Origin: Strigamia acuminata
Taxonomy: Eukaryota; Arthropoda; Chilopoda; Geophilomorpha; Linotaeniidae
Length of the DNA: 64,000 nucleotides
Assembly: GCA_949358305.1 (NCBI GenBank)
Contig: CASHSZ010000006.1
Span: forward strand, 50,001-114,000
Direction of reading: 5' to 3'
The position numbers and the translations under genes were made by a program. Positions 1-10,062 of the stretch are shown piece by piece. The notes under the pieces were generated by a model, which made no database searches, was not told the origin of the DNA, and saw only the letters and a list, made by a program, of their open reading frames with translations. Every line of letters begins with the position of its first letter. The first letter of the stretch is position 1.

Positions 1-1995
1 TTCTTCTTCTCCGCAATCACCCTCTTTTCCTCCACTTCTTCCTCCTTTTTCTTCTTCTCCGCCATCACCCTCTTTTCCTCCTCTTCTTCCTCCTTCTTCT
101 TCTTCTCTTCCGCCCTCGCCTTCTTTTCCTCCTCTTTTCTCTTCTTCTTCTCCCTTTTCTCCTTCTTCTTCTTCTTCTTCTCCTCCTTCTCCTCCTCCTC
201 TTTCTTCTTCTTCTCCGCCATCGCCCTCTCTTCCTCCTCTTCTTCCTCTTTCTTCTTCTTCTCCGCCATCGCCCTCTTTTCCTTCTCTTTCGCTAACCAC
301 CCACGCATCCAATCACTCCTCTCGTCGGCTTCACTCTCGCTCAGCTCCTCGTCGGCCTCGTCGTCGCTCTGCCCGTCGTCGGTGTCACTACTGTCATCCT
401 CACTCTGCTCCTCCTCGGTCTCTCTCGCGTCTCTCTTTTTCCTACAAAAGAGGTGAAATTGTGAGACATTGCGCGCGACCCGCAAAGAACGCGTCAAACT
501 TACACCGGCGACGCGCCCGTGGACTCCGCGGACCGCCGCTCGCTCATCGCCCGACCCGCGGGCCGCGACAAACCCGGTGCCAACGCATTCGATGGTTGCT
601 GCTGTTGTCGTGGCGAATCTGGCTGGATCTGGAAAGGAGCGAAACGAGCGGCGGACTAAGAAAATAAAATAAAACGAGCGTGGGAATGACGATTCTTTCA
701 CTCACCGGCGCCGTCGACCGCGACTTCGGACCGCGCAGCATCATCATCGCCGCCTCGAACACCCCAAGTCGTCCGGTCTGCGACCCGGCCGTTGTTGTCG
801 CCGTCGCCTGCGACTCGAGCGACGCCTGGCTATTCAGGGGCAGCGTGGTGTCCTGCGACTCTTCGTCCTCGTCTTCGCCCGGGGACTGAGAAAGCTGCGT
901 CACCCGCGAGAAAACGAAATAAACGGATCGATAAAATAAAATAATTACGCGATAATTCTTTTACTCACCGTCTCGGGTCCCGCGGGCCGTGGTCGGGGGT
1001 CGACCGTCGACGACGACGAGCCCGGCACGACCTGGAAGAAAACAAACGAACAGACAAATATAAGTAAACGAGCGAATTAAAGAAAAAGGCGGGCGAAAGA
1101 AAAGAAAAGAAGGAGTAACTTATGAAACGAGGCGAAACGAAACAGATCCGAGTTGGTCGGATGCGCTCTAACGCTCGTTCTCGGGCGCTACTTTGACGGC
1201 GGACGGGCAAGCGTCGAGGCCTCGGCTCGATTTTTACCGGACACGAACTTTTTTGTTCGTGCACGTTTCGACCCAAACAAACCAACAACAATTTCACTCA
1301 CCGTCGATGGGGATGGCGGCGGTAGTGGCGAATACGTCGGCGATTGCAGTAGCGGCGACGGTAGTGACGATGACAGCGACGACCGACTCGCGGACCGTCG
1401 CGTGGGCAGCGTGACCTGGAAAGAGGCGGACGAGTTAATAAGATGAAATAATCGTGGGACAAATATTTTTTTTTTTTTTTTTAAACCCACCACCCTGTCG
1501 GGTCCTGTCGGACTCGGCACGGGCGCGTTGCCGTCGTCCGGGAAGCGAGGCTGCAACCCTTCGTCGATGGACACGACCTGGAAACGAACGAACAAATAAA
1601 AAGAAAAAGATAAATAAAAATAAAAGGAAAAATAGAAATAAAAATAAAAATAAGTGGAAAAGTAAGATATAAAGTAACGCGTGAAACAAAACGAAACAAA
1701 TCGAGGCGATTCTTTCACTCGGCGCTACCTTTGGTTCCTCGGTGGTCGACTCGGACGCCGCCGACGTCGTCCGCTGCAGCCGCGGCATGTCGGGAACCAC
1801 CGCCTCGTCGTCGATCGTGGCCTGTAAATAAGCGATCGAATTAATTAAATGAATGGATGAATAGATGGTTTACGGAACGACTCTTTCACTTACGGGTTTC
1901 GCCGCTACAGCCACGGCATCCGTTTCTTCGACCTCGACCTCCGTTCCGATGTTGAGCTCGGTCTCATCGACTATTTTTTCTTCTTCTTTTTCCAT
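1..1995 (-). CDS. Gene A: acidic, Lys/Glu-rich protein, 5' part (8 exons, partial)
   Basis: Spliced model read on the minus strand: exons 1995-1894, 1821-1729, 1577-1494, 1415-1302, 1031-969, 885-706, 655-504 and 441 to the left edge. Exon lengths are multiples of three except 655-504, which ends in phase 2 and is completed correctly by the next exon. About 410 codons are visible with no stop. The first 260 residues are Ser/Thr/Pro-rich with acidic patches. The last exon opens with a strongly acidic stretch and then becomes a Lys/Glu heptad-like coil with the repeated motif RAMAEKKK. Donors are mostly GTGAGT or GTAAGT; those at 1728 (GTAGCG) and 1493 (GTGGTG) are weak. An alternative acceptor for exon 7 lies at 628, also in frame. 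The start ATG directly follows CAG, so a 5'UTR intron is likely. No known domain is recognised; a nuclear scaffold-like role is a guess only. Confidence 0.75.
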
Positions 1996-2809
1996 CTGGT
2001 GTCTACGCGGGAGAAGAAAAATTAAATAAATAAATAATTAAATAAATAAAACAAACGAACAACGTGAAAATGTGAAAATAAATTGAGTGACAAGCGACGA
2101 TAAACCGGGAACGAGGGATCGAAGATGGGGCGACAGAACACGTCGCGCGAAATCCGCGAGCGGGACACCGAGCCCGCTACCCCGGCCGTTTGCGTCTCGT
2201 TATTTTATTTCATTTTATTTTTATTTATTTTTATTAATTAATTAATTAATTAATTAATTAATTAATTGATCAGTTAGTTAATTAAAACTAATTAAAAAGA
2301 AAAAAAAGTTGAAATGAAGCTGTTCCCGCGATCAAGTTTTCTCGCCGCCATGAGCGACGCGACCGAAACGCGACCAAACGAATTTGCACGCCGTATTGGC
2401 GTACGCTGTTTCGCGTGTACGGGTGCATACGTGTGGTCGCGATCGTGGTTAATAGACCAATTTGTTTACTCACTCGACAATCGACAGGCAATTGATAAAC
2501 GTTGTTGGTGCCAAACAATCGCGCGCTAGGGTGCACCGTGGATAAACAAACCCGTGTGACATCTGGTGACAAGTCCGCGAACAATTTCATTTCATTTCTA
2601 ACCTACAAGTAGGCGGTTTAATCAAACCAACCATCGGTTTATATTTAAAAAAAAACAAAACAAACAAGAGAAAAAAATAAAATAAAATAAAATAAAATAA
2701 AATAAAATAAAAGGAGTCGGCGTCAAAGGAAACCGTGGTAGCGGCGCCAACGGGACGAATCCGATCTATCAATAAGACGGGCGACCCGGCGCTGGCCGAG
2801 GAGGCGCGC

Positions 2810-2849
<40 letters not shown>

Positions 2850-2925
2850 GCTTGTCTGTCTCGTTTCGAAGTTGACGGATATGTTGGTCGATTTCTTTTG
2901 TTTTATCATCTATTTTGTTGTTCAT
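1996..2925. other. Gene A upstream region with possible non-coding first exon
   Basis: Mostly AT-rich low-complexity sequence: an ATTA run near 2236-2262 and an AAAAT run near 2677-2712. On the minus strand a possible first exon ends at 2474 with a good donor (GTGAGTAAAC) and starts near the motif TGACATCTGGTGACA (2557-2571). The same motif lies upstream of genes C and D. Acceptors at 2405 and near 2002 (gtAG before ACACCAGATGG) could connect it to gene A. No convincing coding exon is seen. Confidence 0.35.
2810..2862. repeat. (TGTC)n microsatellite
   Basis: Tandem TGTC repeat with one interruption (GCTTG). Confidence 0.95.
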
Positions 2926-3129
2926 TCCCTCTCTTACACGGTCGCGCCGAAACGTAACGACACCACCGCCCCTCGTTACGTCGTTCCCGGCAGCCGTCGC
3001 TCGCCCGACGCGCCCTCGCGCGCTCCCGTGTCCCCCGCACGCGCCTAAACGCGGTCACGTCGCAGAAGCGCGCCGATCCAGTGCCCTGATCAAAGACGTT
3101 TTGTTTCGATTTTATCGTCGCTGCGTGAG

Positions 3130-3358
3130 GAGAAGACAAAGACGACGACGACGACGACGACGAAGTTCGGAAAGAGAGTCGAGAGGCTGACGAGGAAGAT
3201 GCGGGAGAAGACAAAAGTGGTCGCGTTGAAGTTGAACTTGACGAGGAAGAGGCTCGGGGGCCCGGGGACCGACCTGTACGAGTTGGGAGCGGATGAGTTG
3301 GAGACGGTGGACGACGAGGACGAGTCGTTTGTTTGTAATAATAACGATGTAATGATGT
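3130..3358 (+). CDS. Possible terminal exon, basic then acidic peptide
   Basis: A reading frame follows a possible AG acceptor at 3128-3129. It runs through a Thr repeat (ACG)n, a basic segment and the acidic stretch ELETVDDEDESF, and stops at 3356-3358. The only good Met (codon at 3199) would leave about 52 residues. AT-rich sequence with AATAAA follows. The GC-rich 2930-3100 stretch upstream looks promoter-like. No family is recognised and no upstream coding exon was found, so this is tentative. Confidence 0.3.
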
Positions 3359-3491
3359 AATAATAATAATAATAACAACAAAAACAACAACAACAACAAT
3401 TACAATGGTTAATGTGGATTTATTTATTTTTTTTTTATTTTATTTATTTTTTTTTTTTATATATTTGAGACAATACAATAAAAGAAAAAGA

Positions 3492-3991
3492 TCAAATTAA
3501 CGAAATCCTGTGCGCCTCCGTCCAATGGCCAATCAGGTTGTCTGGAGAGGGTGTCTCCGCACAAAACGGACAGCGTCTGCCGCGTTGGTGCACCTGCCCC
3601 AATATCTAAAAGAGGGGGGGGAAGGGAGGAAGAAACGAATTAGTTGGTTGGTTAACTAGACGAAGGAGTTAAATGCTCACCAACGCTAGATGAGCGGGCT
3701 CGCGCGAATACATTCGTAGCAATCCCCGGATGGCCTCGTCCGCACCTTCACGGATGTCGTGTCGCTGTCGCCAGTGGCGGAAGATGTCCATGTAAAAGTA
3801 GCCGTCCGGGTCTGAAATAAATAAGAAAAATAAAAATAAAATAAAATAAAAGAAAATGAAAAAATAAAAAGAAAATGGACGACTAATAAGTAGATAAATA
3901 GATGTTTCTCACCGTTTGGGTGCTCGCCGCACAAAACGCAGTAATACGACCTACCGCCCTCTTCTCTGTGTGGTGCTGGTGCTCCGTTCAT
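3492..3991 (-). CDS. Gene D: 107-aa paired zinc-finger protein
   Basis: Three exons, 3991-3913, 3811-3681 and 3605-3492, join in phase (1, then 0) to give 107 aa ending at TGA. Finger 1 is CVLC, then 17 residues, then HWRQRH. Finger 2 is CPFC, then 11 residues, then HWTEAH. Both follow C-x2-C-xn-H-W-x3-H, a C2H2-like zinc-binding pattern with a fixed Trp after the first His. A 40-residue linker containing a GLLR-x-YSRE segment separates them. The first intron splits finger 1 between its Cys pair and His pair; the second lies in the linker. Gene C is a tandem paralogue with identical exon 2 length (131 nt) and phases. Gene G shares the two-finger plan. The function is unknown; nucleic-acid or protein binding is inferred from the fold type. 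Confidence 0.8.
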
Positions 3992-4081
3992 CTTTCTTTC
4001 TTCCGTGTGGGAGACGAATAAAGAATTAATTAATTAATTGAAAATAAATTGGAAAGGGAGATCACACAAAGCATCAAACTT

Positions 4082-4085
4082 ACTC

Positions 4086-4140
<55 letters not shown>
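4082..4140. repeat. (TTAC)n microsatellite on the splice donor of gene D
   Basis: On the minus strand this reads as a run of GTAA units beginning exactly at the donor of the inferred 5'UTR exon of gene D (CGTTA then GTAAGTAAG). The paralogue gene C has a single GTAAGT at the equivalent site (6452), so the repeat appears to have grown out of the 5' splice site. Confidence 0.85.
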
Positions 4141-4235
4141 AACGAAGACGATGTGGCGACGGGGACCGGGCGGATGATGAAACGCGCACTTGATCCACGT
4201 TGTCGTGACACTTGATGTCGAGACCGCAAACCATT
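4140..4235 (-). promoter_or_regulatory. Promoter / 5'UTR exon of gene D
   Basis: This region is homologous to the region upstream of gene C (6453-6570): both share TGACA(C/T)(C/T)TG(A/G)TGTC and the downstream CAAACCATTTCGT in the same order, followed by a splice donor. The equivalent exon of gene C ends at a clean GTAAGT. No reading frame through this exon continues into the zinc-finger frame, so it is taken as untranslated. Confidence 0.45.
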
Positions 4236-4377
4236 TCGTCTGGACTACGGAGCGCCCGGAGATGCGCTGTACCGCGCTCGGTACAACGAGGAATTGTACG
4301 CGGGCGCGTGTGTGCAAAACATGCGGTCGATTAGCGACGTTCCCTCCGATATGCACTCGCCGAGTGAACGGGGTCGG

Positions 4378-4862
4378 CATCCCACGCCGAGAGAACCGTG
4401 CCGGAGAAAGAAAGTTGGAGTCGAAGCCAGCAAACGAGACTACCGGGAAACATCACGACCATCGTTGCGAACAACGTTGGCACGACAAAGACTTTAAAAA
4501 GACAGGCACGCTCGGGCACCCGGTGGAAGGCGAATCCTCTCGATGGCGCGTCCCATGCCGAGGGAACCGTGCCGGAGAAAGAAAGTTGGAGTCGAAGCCA
4601 GGCGGCCGAATTCCGCCACCCGGAAGTGCGTTCGTGTCCAGTTGATCGGGGACGGAAAGAAGATCGTGGCTTGCGCGCCCAGAGACGGATGTTTGTTTGA
4701 ATTTTAACGAGATGGAAAACGACGGAGTTTTGGTTGCCGGATTCGGTCGTAGCGGGGCACGCCGTTGGTGATGTTCCCGGCGCGCGATTCAAAGTGGTCA
4801 AAGTCGCTAATGTTTCGTTGTTGGCTTTGTACGGGGAGAAAAAGGAAAGACCGAGGTCTTAA
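4378..4862 (+). pseudogene. RPS23: RPS23 (uS12) pseudogene 1
   Basis: Translating in shifting frames recovers most of eukaryotic 40S ribosomal protein S23 in order: an N-terminal [10 protein letters not shown]-like segment, [54 protein letters not shown], and the C-terminus [17 protein letters not shown]...KKERPRS with the natural stop at 4860-4862. At least four frame breaks are present: after the DFKK segment, four extra bases near 4575, one near 4705, and one extra G in the GGGG near 4756. About 50 bp (around 4388-4430) partly duplicate the middle of the gene. The normal protein is about 143 aa in the decoding centre of the small ribosomal subunit; this copy cannot encode it. The lack of introns is consistent with a processed copy, but this is not proven. 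Confidence 0.85.
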
Positions 4863-5099
4863 AATGTGTTTGTTTTTTTTTTTTGTTTGTTTGCTTGTTT
4901 AGTGGCAAATTTGAATTCGATCGAGTTTCAAAAATAAATCGATCGAAACGTTAAAAACGAGACTTTAACGTAGAATTTCTCATTCGTTTTAATGGCGGCA
5001 ACGACTTTTTGATCGGACGACACTATCGTTTATTACAAACAAACAACGGGGTGGCGAGTAAACCGAGTGACTTCGGGCGCCGCGTTAGCATCCAAGAAA
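4863..5099. other. Spacer between RPS23 pseudogenes
   Basis: AT-rich sequence with a T run near 4870-4890 and a mixed-composition stretch. No coding signal, RNA gene or recognised repeat is seen. Confidence 0.5.
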
Positions 5100-5665
5100 C
5101 AATTAGCTCACCCGCGTGTTCGTCATCTTTGCTCGCCGCCGAGAGGATTTGCCTTCCATCGGGTGCCCGAGCGTGTCTGTCTTTTTCGAAGTCTTCGTCG
5201 CGCCAAACGTTGTTCGCGACGATGATCACGATGTTTCCTCGCAGTTCGCCGACCTCGCGGTTTACCCGCTTCGCTCGTTGGATACGGAAGGTCGATCGGT
5301 TTATTTTTGAATTTTGGTCGCCGAGTTCGAATTTGCCGCCGAATTTGTTCGCGCGGTCTCTCGCCGTAATATGTTTTGTTTCTTTTTTTTTTTCTTTCTC
5401 GATTTTCTGTTTAATTTTTATTTATTTATTTATTTATTTATTTTTTTATTTATTAATTAATTAATTTATTTTTTTTTTTTACGAACCAAAAAAAAAAAAA
5501 ACACATTTTAAGACCTCGGTCTTTCCTTTTTCTCCCCGTACAAAGCCAACAACGAAACATTTGCGACTTTGGCCACTTTGAATCGCGCGCCGGGAACATC
5601 ACCAATGGCGTGCCCCGCTACAACCGAATCCGGCAACCAAAACTCCGTCGTCCGCCTCGTTAAAT
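5100..5665 (-). pseudogene. RPS23: RPS23 (uS12) pseudogene 2, inverted and permuted
   Basis: Two minus-strand RPS23 pieces. The piece at 5665-5508 encodes the C-terminal third, with its stop at 5508-5510. The piece at about 5250-5147 encodes the N-terminal part (an HRREQR-like segment then KANPLGG). Read along the strand, the C-terminal piece comes first, so the copy is rearranged, not just inverted. The C-terminal piece shares the extra G that breaks the frame in pseudogene 1, so both descend from one already-broken copy. The sequence between the pieces (5250-5505) is mostly low-complexity T/A with no recognised content. Confidence 0.75.
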
Positions 5666-5858
5666 AACAACTACGATTAATGTGGATTTTTTTTTATTTT
5701 TATTTTTATTTTTATTCTTATTTTTTTTATTTTTAATTAATTAAAACAAATAAAAAGAAATGAAGAAGAAGTCATACAATACAAAAAAAAACAAAAAAAC
5801 AAAAAAACAAAAAAAGGTCAAATAAAATCGAATGCACGGTCCACCGATGCTGTCTCCG

Positions 5859-6376
5859 TCATCCCTGGTGGGCGGTCGGTGCTTGAAATCTATGCGCTTC
5901 CACCCAATGGGTAGAGAGATCCTCGAAAAAGGGTGTTTCCGCGCAAAACGGACAGCGTCCGTCGTTGTGTCGGTACACCCGTCTCAGTGCCTTGAAAAAA
6001 AAATAAAAAATAAAAAAAAATAAATTAGTTGACTAGTTAACTCGGCGAAGAAACTAAAAGCTCACCAATGCCAAACGAACGGGGTCGCGCGAATGGATTC
6101 GTAGCAGCCCTCGGGTGGAATCGTCCGCATCTCCGCCGATGTTATGGTACCGTCGCCAGTGACGAAAGGCATCTTTACAGAAAACACCGTTCGGTTCTGA
6201 AACGAGAAAAAATTAAAATCAAATAAAATATACATAATTAAAAAATAAATAAATAAATAAATTGAACAACTGATAAGTAAATAAATGGATGTTTGTTTCT
6301 TACTGTCGGGGTATTTACCGCAGCACAAAGCGCAGTAATGTGACTTGTCGCCCTCTGCATGCTGCGCTCCTTCCAT
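5859..6376 (-). CDS. Gene C: 111-aa paired zinc-finger protein
   Basis: Exons 6376-6304, 6196-6066 and 5990-5859 join in phase to 111 aa. Finger 1 is CALC, then 18 residues, then HWRRYH. Finger 2 is CPFC, then 11 residues, then HWVEAH. The middle exon has the same length (131 nt), phase and linker motif (GLLR-x-HSRD) as gene D, so the two are tandem duplicates. The conserved leader before ATG (CCCACACAG then AAGAAAG) marks the acceptor of a 5'UTR intron whose donor is GTAAGT at 6452. AT-rich introns of 107 and 75 bp. Divergence from gene D is substantial but all eight zinc-ligand positions are kept, which suggests both are under selection. Function unknown. Confidence 0.8.
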
Positions 6377-6452
6377 CTTTCTTCTGTGTGGGAGACGAGT
6401 AGAGAATTGAAAATAAATTGGAGAGAGAAACCACACAAAACACCAAACTTAC

Positions 6453-6570
6453 CAACGGAGACGAAGTGCCGATGAAAACCGGGAGGAAAATGAAACACTC
6501 GCGCGATATACGCTGTCGGACCAACGTGCGCGTTTGTCGTGACATCTGGTGTCGAGCTCGCAAACCATTT
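6453..6570 (-). promoter_or_regulatory. Promoter / 5'UTR exon of gene C
   Basis: Contains TGACATCTGGTGTC (6540-6553) and CAAACCATTTCGT, shared with the gene D upstream region, then a GTAAGT donor after 6453. The ATG in the motif opens a frame that does not continue into the zinc-finger frame. Confidence 0.45.
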
Positions 6571-6614
6571 CGTGGCCGCGCGAGTCGAGGCCGTCGACTT
6601 CGAGTGGTAGCCGA

Positions 6615-6682
6615 GACCGTAAATGAATTCGCTTTTACCGCGACGAATCTCGCGCGACCGCGACTCCGCAAAAATACCGTAT
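6615..6682. mobile_element. Relic fragment of island I
   Basis: About 68 bp closely resembling part of island I (near 47957-48022, same orientation): a shared run including GAATCTCGCGCGAC and AAAATACC. It abuts the left edge of a satellite block, as islands do elsewhere in the window. Confidence 0.6.
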
Positions 6683-6684
6683 AT

Positions 6685-7140
6685 GGCCCGTAACGGCCCG
6701 CCGACGGTCCCGTAACGGTCCCGTCACGACCCCGTCAACGGCTTGTACGGGCCGTGATGGGGTCGTGACGGGACCGTCGGCGGCCCGTTAACGGACCGTG
6801 CGGGCCGTTACGGGATCGTGACGGTCCCGTCACGATCCCGTCAACGGCTTGTACGGGCCGTTACGAGATCGTGACGGTCCCGTTGGCGGCTCGTTAACGG
6901 CCCGTACAAGCCGTTGACGGGATCGTGACGGTCCCGTCACGATCCCGTAACGGCTCGCACGGGCCGTTAACGGGCCGCCGACGGTCCCGTGACGGTCCCG
7001 TAACGGCCTTCGTTCCCGGACTTCGGCTCGCCGACGGCCCGTACGACCTCATGCGGGCCGTTAACGGCCCGTTAACGGGCCGCCGACGGTCCCGTCACGA
7101 TCCCGTAACGGCCCGTCATGATCCCGTAACGGGCTGAAAA
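6685..7140. repeat. Satellite block S1 (GC-rich palindromic satellite)
   Basis: Diverged copies of the satellite built on CGGCCCGTTAACGGGCCG-like palindromes with CCCGTCACGATCCCGT segments. It lacks the AT-rich spacer found in the other blocks, but carries the CTTCGTTCCCGGACTTCGG segment near 7007. It appears to be the oldest or most eroded block. Confidence 0.9.
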
Positions 7141-7530
7141 CGGGAAAACTGAGGGAGTCGGGTGCGAGACCACGTGACCCGGAGTGTGGTTTTTGGGGGC
7201 GAGGGCCGTCCTCCGACCGCGCCGTGACGCGCCCCGAGTCGGATCAAGAGTCACGGCGCGTCGCGGCGCTTTCGGAGCACGCGACCCGATCCCCCCCCTC
7301 CCTCCCGTCACAAAAACCACGTTTTAGCGAAACCCTTGACCGGTCACAAAACCCACCGAACACCGAAAAGCAACGAACAAAACGCGCTCGGTCGCACGAA
7401 CTACTCGGCCAAAACAACATCCGCAAATTCCGCATCGCAGTCGCGATCAACGAAACAACGTATAGGCCGCCGTAATGTTAAAAAGCGGGACCCTTTCGCC
7501 CCCGACAAAATCCGCACACGTACCCCAAGG
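7141..7530 (+). mobile_element. T1: deleted island I copy (T module plus internal segment)
   Basis: 7141-7245 matches the terminal T module (AACTGAGGGAGTCGGG... CACGTGACCCGGAGTG). It then jumps directly to the internal part of island I (7245-7530 matches 14455-14735), omitting about 700 bp. This is an internal deletion derivative, the usual form of a decayed inverted-repeat element. Confidence 0.8.
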
Positions 7531-7809
7531 TTAAACGAGCGTTTCATTCGCCCATTTATCCGTCGGTCTCTTCTAGGCCATGGCGGACGGTTTTCCCAAA
7601 ACTGACGCGGACGCGCGTGTGTGGGTCGCCACGACAACATCGCCCTCTTCCTTCTCGCTTCGACGGACGACTGTGTGTGTTCGCTCAATCCGCGACGTCT
7701 TCACGACCGAACACGTGTCAATTTTGGACAGCCGACTGGCCGATTAATTCTGTTTCGTTTTATTTTATTATATTTTATTGTATTTTATTTCATTTTTCCA
7801 TTTTTATTA

Positions 7810-7859
<50 letters not shown>

Positions 7860-8015
7860 TAACAACAACAAAAACAAAGGCGATGACGACGTATTGTCGG
7901 TGCCAACGAGGAAAAAAAAAAAAAAAAACAAAAAAAAAAAAGAAGAAGAATTGAAAACAAATGAAACAGGGATAAATAAAAACGAACGAATTAACTAATT
8001 AATTAATCGATCAAT
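7531..8015. other. Intergenic low-complexity region downstream of gene B
   Basis: Contains an ATT repeat (about 7806-7858) and A-rich runs (7913-7951). No coding or RNA signal is seen. Confidence 0.6.
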
Positions 8016-9106
8016 TTATTGGTCCACCGGTCGATCGGTCGCGTCGGGGCGCGTTGGAGCGATGGCCCGGTGCTCGCGGTACCCACTCGTCGTGGCCGTG
8101 GCCGCGTCCATCGCCTCGTCCGACTCGGATCGCTCTCGGGTTTCGGTCGGTCCTTCGGCAACGACAATGGTGGCTGGCGGTTGGTCGTCGGGCTCTCGGG
8201 TCGGCGAGTGACTCAACTGGGGACAAGTAAAGTAAAGTAAAGTAAAGTAAAGTAAAGTAAAATAAAACAAAGTAAATGGAAAATAAATTGGCCGGGGTGG
8301 GACGGTGTCTAATCGAAATCGAGTTTGACCCCGTGCGCCGTGAAATGGGAAGGGGGGAAAGAGAGAGAGACAGAGACAGACAGACACTCACGTGTTCTTG
8401 TCTCGGGCGCTTCTCGAGATCCAACGCCTTTTTTTTTAAGTCCTCCACCTCCACGTCATGAGCCGACTCCGACTCCGGCTCCGACTCGAGTGGTCGTCGT
8501 TGTTGTTGCTGCCACTGCTGCCACTGCTGCTCTCGCTCCCGCTCCCACTGCTGCTCCGACTGCTCCAGCTCCAATCGCTCCCGCTCCAATCCCTCCCACT
8601 CTCGCTGCTCCCGCTCTCGTTGCTCCCGCTCCTGTCGACGCCACGCCCGCCGATAGACCGCGCTTTCTCGGTCCAACTGTTCGAGACGCAAATGGATTTG
8701 GCGCTGGTGGGACACCTCTTGTAGTCTCAACCGCTCATCAAGTTCTCTCTTCTTCGCCTCCAACCGTCTTCGCATCTCTCGCTTGAACCTCTCCAACTCG
8801 TCGTCCGTGGTTCGACGCAGTTGTCGTTGCTCCTCTCCCAGCTGGTTTCCCAGCGCCCACAGGAGCCGCGCGGTCGACGGCGGCTCTTCCTCCCCCTCCT
8901 CTCCTTCCTTCTTTTCGAACGGCAGCTCGAATTCGACCGCCCCAGTCTAGAGAGAACGAAGGAACGAACGAATGAACAAAAATATTGCGCCGGGTAACGC
9001 GGGGCAACGCGAAAATTTTTACTCACTTCGACCTCGAGTTTGACTCCTCGTTTAACGTCGCGCAACATGGCGGCGTCGATCTCGGTTAGGTCTTCGTCGT
9101 CGTTGT

Positions 9107-9187
<81 letters not shown>

Positions 9188-9355
9188 CAACGACAGCGCC
9201 ATTGCCGTCTTCTTCGTCGTCGTCGGTGATGTCAACCTGAAAGCAAAATTTTAAGCGGGGCGACGTGACACGTCGAAGAAAATAAACGCGCTCACCGTGA
9301 CGACGGGAATGGGCGGCCATCTCGGATCCTCGTTTCGTTCGCGGTTCGGTTCCAT
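8016..9355 (-). CDS. Gene B: 341-aa acidic, poly-Ala, coiled-coil protein
   Basis: Exons 9355-9296, 9236-9027, 8946-8392 and 8216-8016 are all multiples of three in phase 0, giving 20+70+185+66 aa. Donors are GTGAGC, GTGAGT and GTGAGT; introns are 59, 80 and 175 bp. Order: an acidic N-terminus, a run of 24 Ala (residues about 40-63) encoded by a pure GGC/GCC repeat, DNDDEDLTEID, then a long Glu/Arg/Gln coil (exon 3) expected to form an extended helix or coiled coil, and a hydrophilic tail. The stop codon overlaps AATAAA (ACCAATAAATTG), a likely poly(A) signal. A 5' donor at 9434 (GTGGTAAGT) would add an upstream exon. That exon could be coding in phase 0 through the (GTAT)n repeat, but it is more likely 5'UTR because ATG follows AG directly. 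No known family is recognised. Confidence 0.8.
9109..9183. repeat. GGC trinucleotide repeat encoding poly-Ala in gene B
   Basis: Near-pure (GCG)n inside exon 2 of the coding model (second coding exon), in the Ala frame on the minus strand. Length-variable repeats of this type are prone to expansion. Confidence 0.9.
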
Positions 9356-9447
9356 CTGAAAAACGGAACGAAAAGTTGACGCCGACTGACGAGAACGAAA
9401 TGGTTGTCGCGGTAATAGCGTTGGAGAAACTTACCACGTTGTGTATG

Positions 9448-9494
9448 TATGTATGTATGTATGTATGTATGTATGTATGTATGTATGTATGTAT
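9448..9494. repeat. (GTAT)n microsatellite in the gene B 5' exon
   Basis: Tandem GTAT repeat immediately upstream (minus sense) of the donor at 9434. Confidence 0.95.
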
Positions 9495-9580
9495 GAATGG
9501 ATAAATGTCTGTCGGTCGTCGAACGAAGTTGGTCGCAAAACGCAGACGTCGCGTGGTCGGGAAAAGTGCACTCACTCACA

Positions 9581-9785
<205 letters not shown>

Positions 9786-9987
9786 GAGATGTGACGCTAG
9801 AGCATGTCGGTCGACCGGTGACGCGAAAAAGATTAATGAATAAACGACACTAATAATGGCAATAACTGACAACTAATAATTAATAATCAATAATTAATTA
9901 ATAATCGACGATTAATAATCAATAACCGATAATGATTAGTAATAACGACAAACGTCGTCATCGAAAATAGCGACGCTTTGTCTCCGG

Positions 9988-10062
9988 GCCCGGGTGGCCG
10001 AGCGGGCAGAGTTACCTGCCGTACGGAGTTGTGGATCGAGGGTTCGAATCCCGCTCCCGCGA
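9988..10062 (+). ncRNA. tRNA-like Pol III unit, copy 1
   Basis: Contains a perfect A box (TGGCCGAGCGG, 9995-10005) and a perfect B box (GGTTCGAATCC, 10041-10051) at tRNA spacing, with TTTT directly after the 3' end (10064-10067). The T arm has four of five pairs. The 7-bp acceptor stem pairs poorly (3 Watson-Crick plus 1 wobble) and no good anticodon arm can be drawn, so a functional tRNA is doubtful. A tRNA-derived relic or short interspersed element head is more likely. Two inverted copies lie at 20809-20883 and 52744-52818. Confidence 0.6.

Noticed and set aside
2236-2262. ATTA repeat as an origin or regulatory site
   Set aside because: Simple tetranucleotide repeat like many others in the window; no further support.
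2587-2925. Minus-strand frame starting MNNKIDDKTKEID and running through the TGTC repeat
   Set aside because: No splice donor or downstream exon in phase; about half is microsatellite-encoded.
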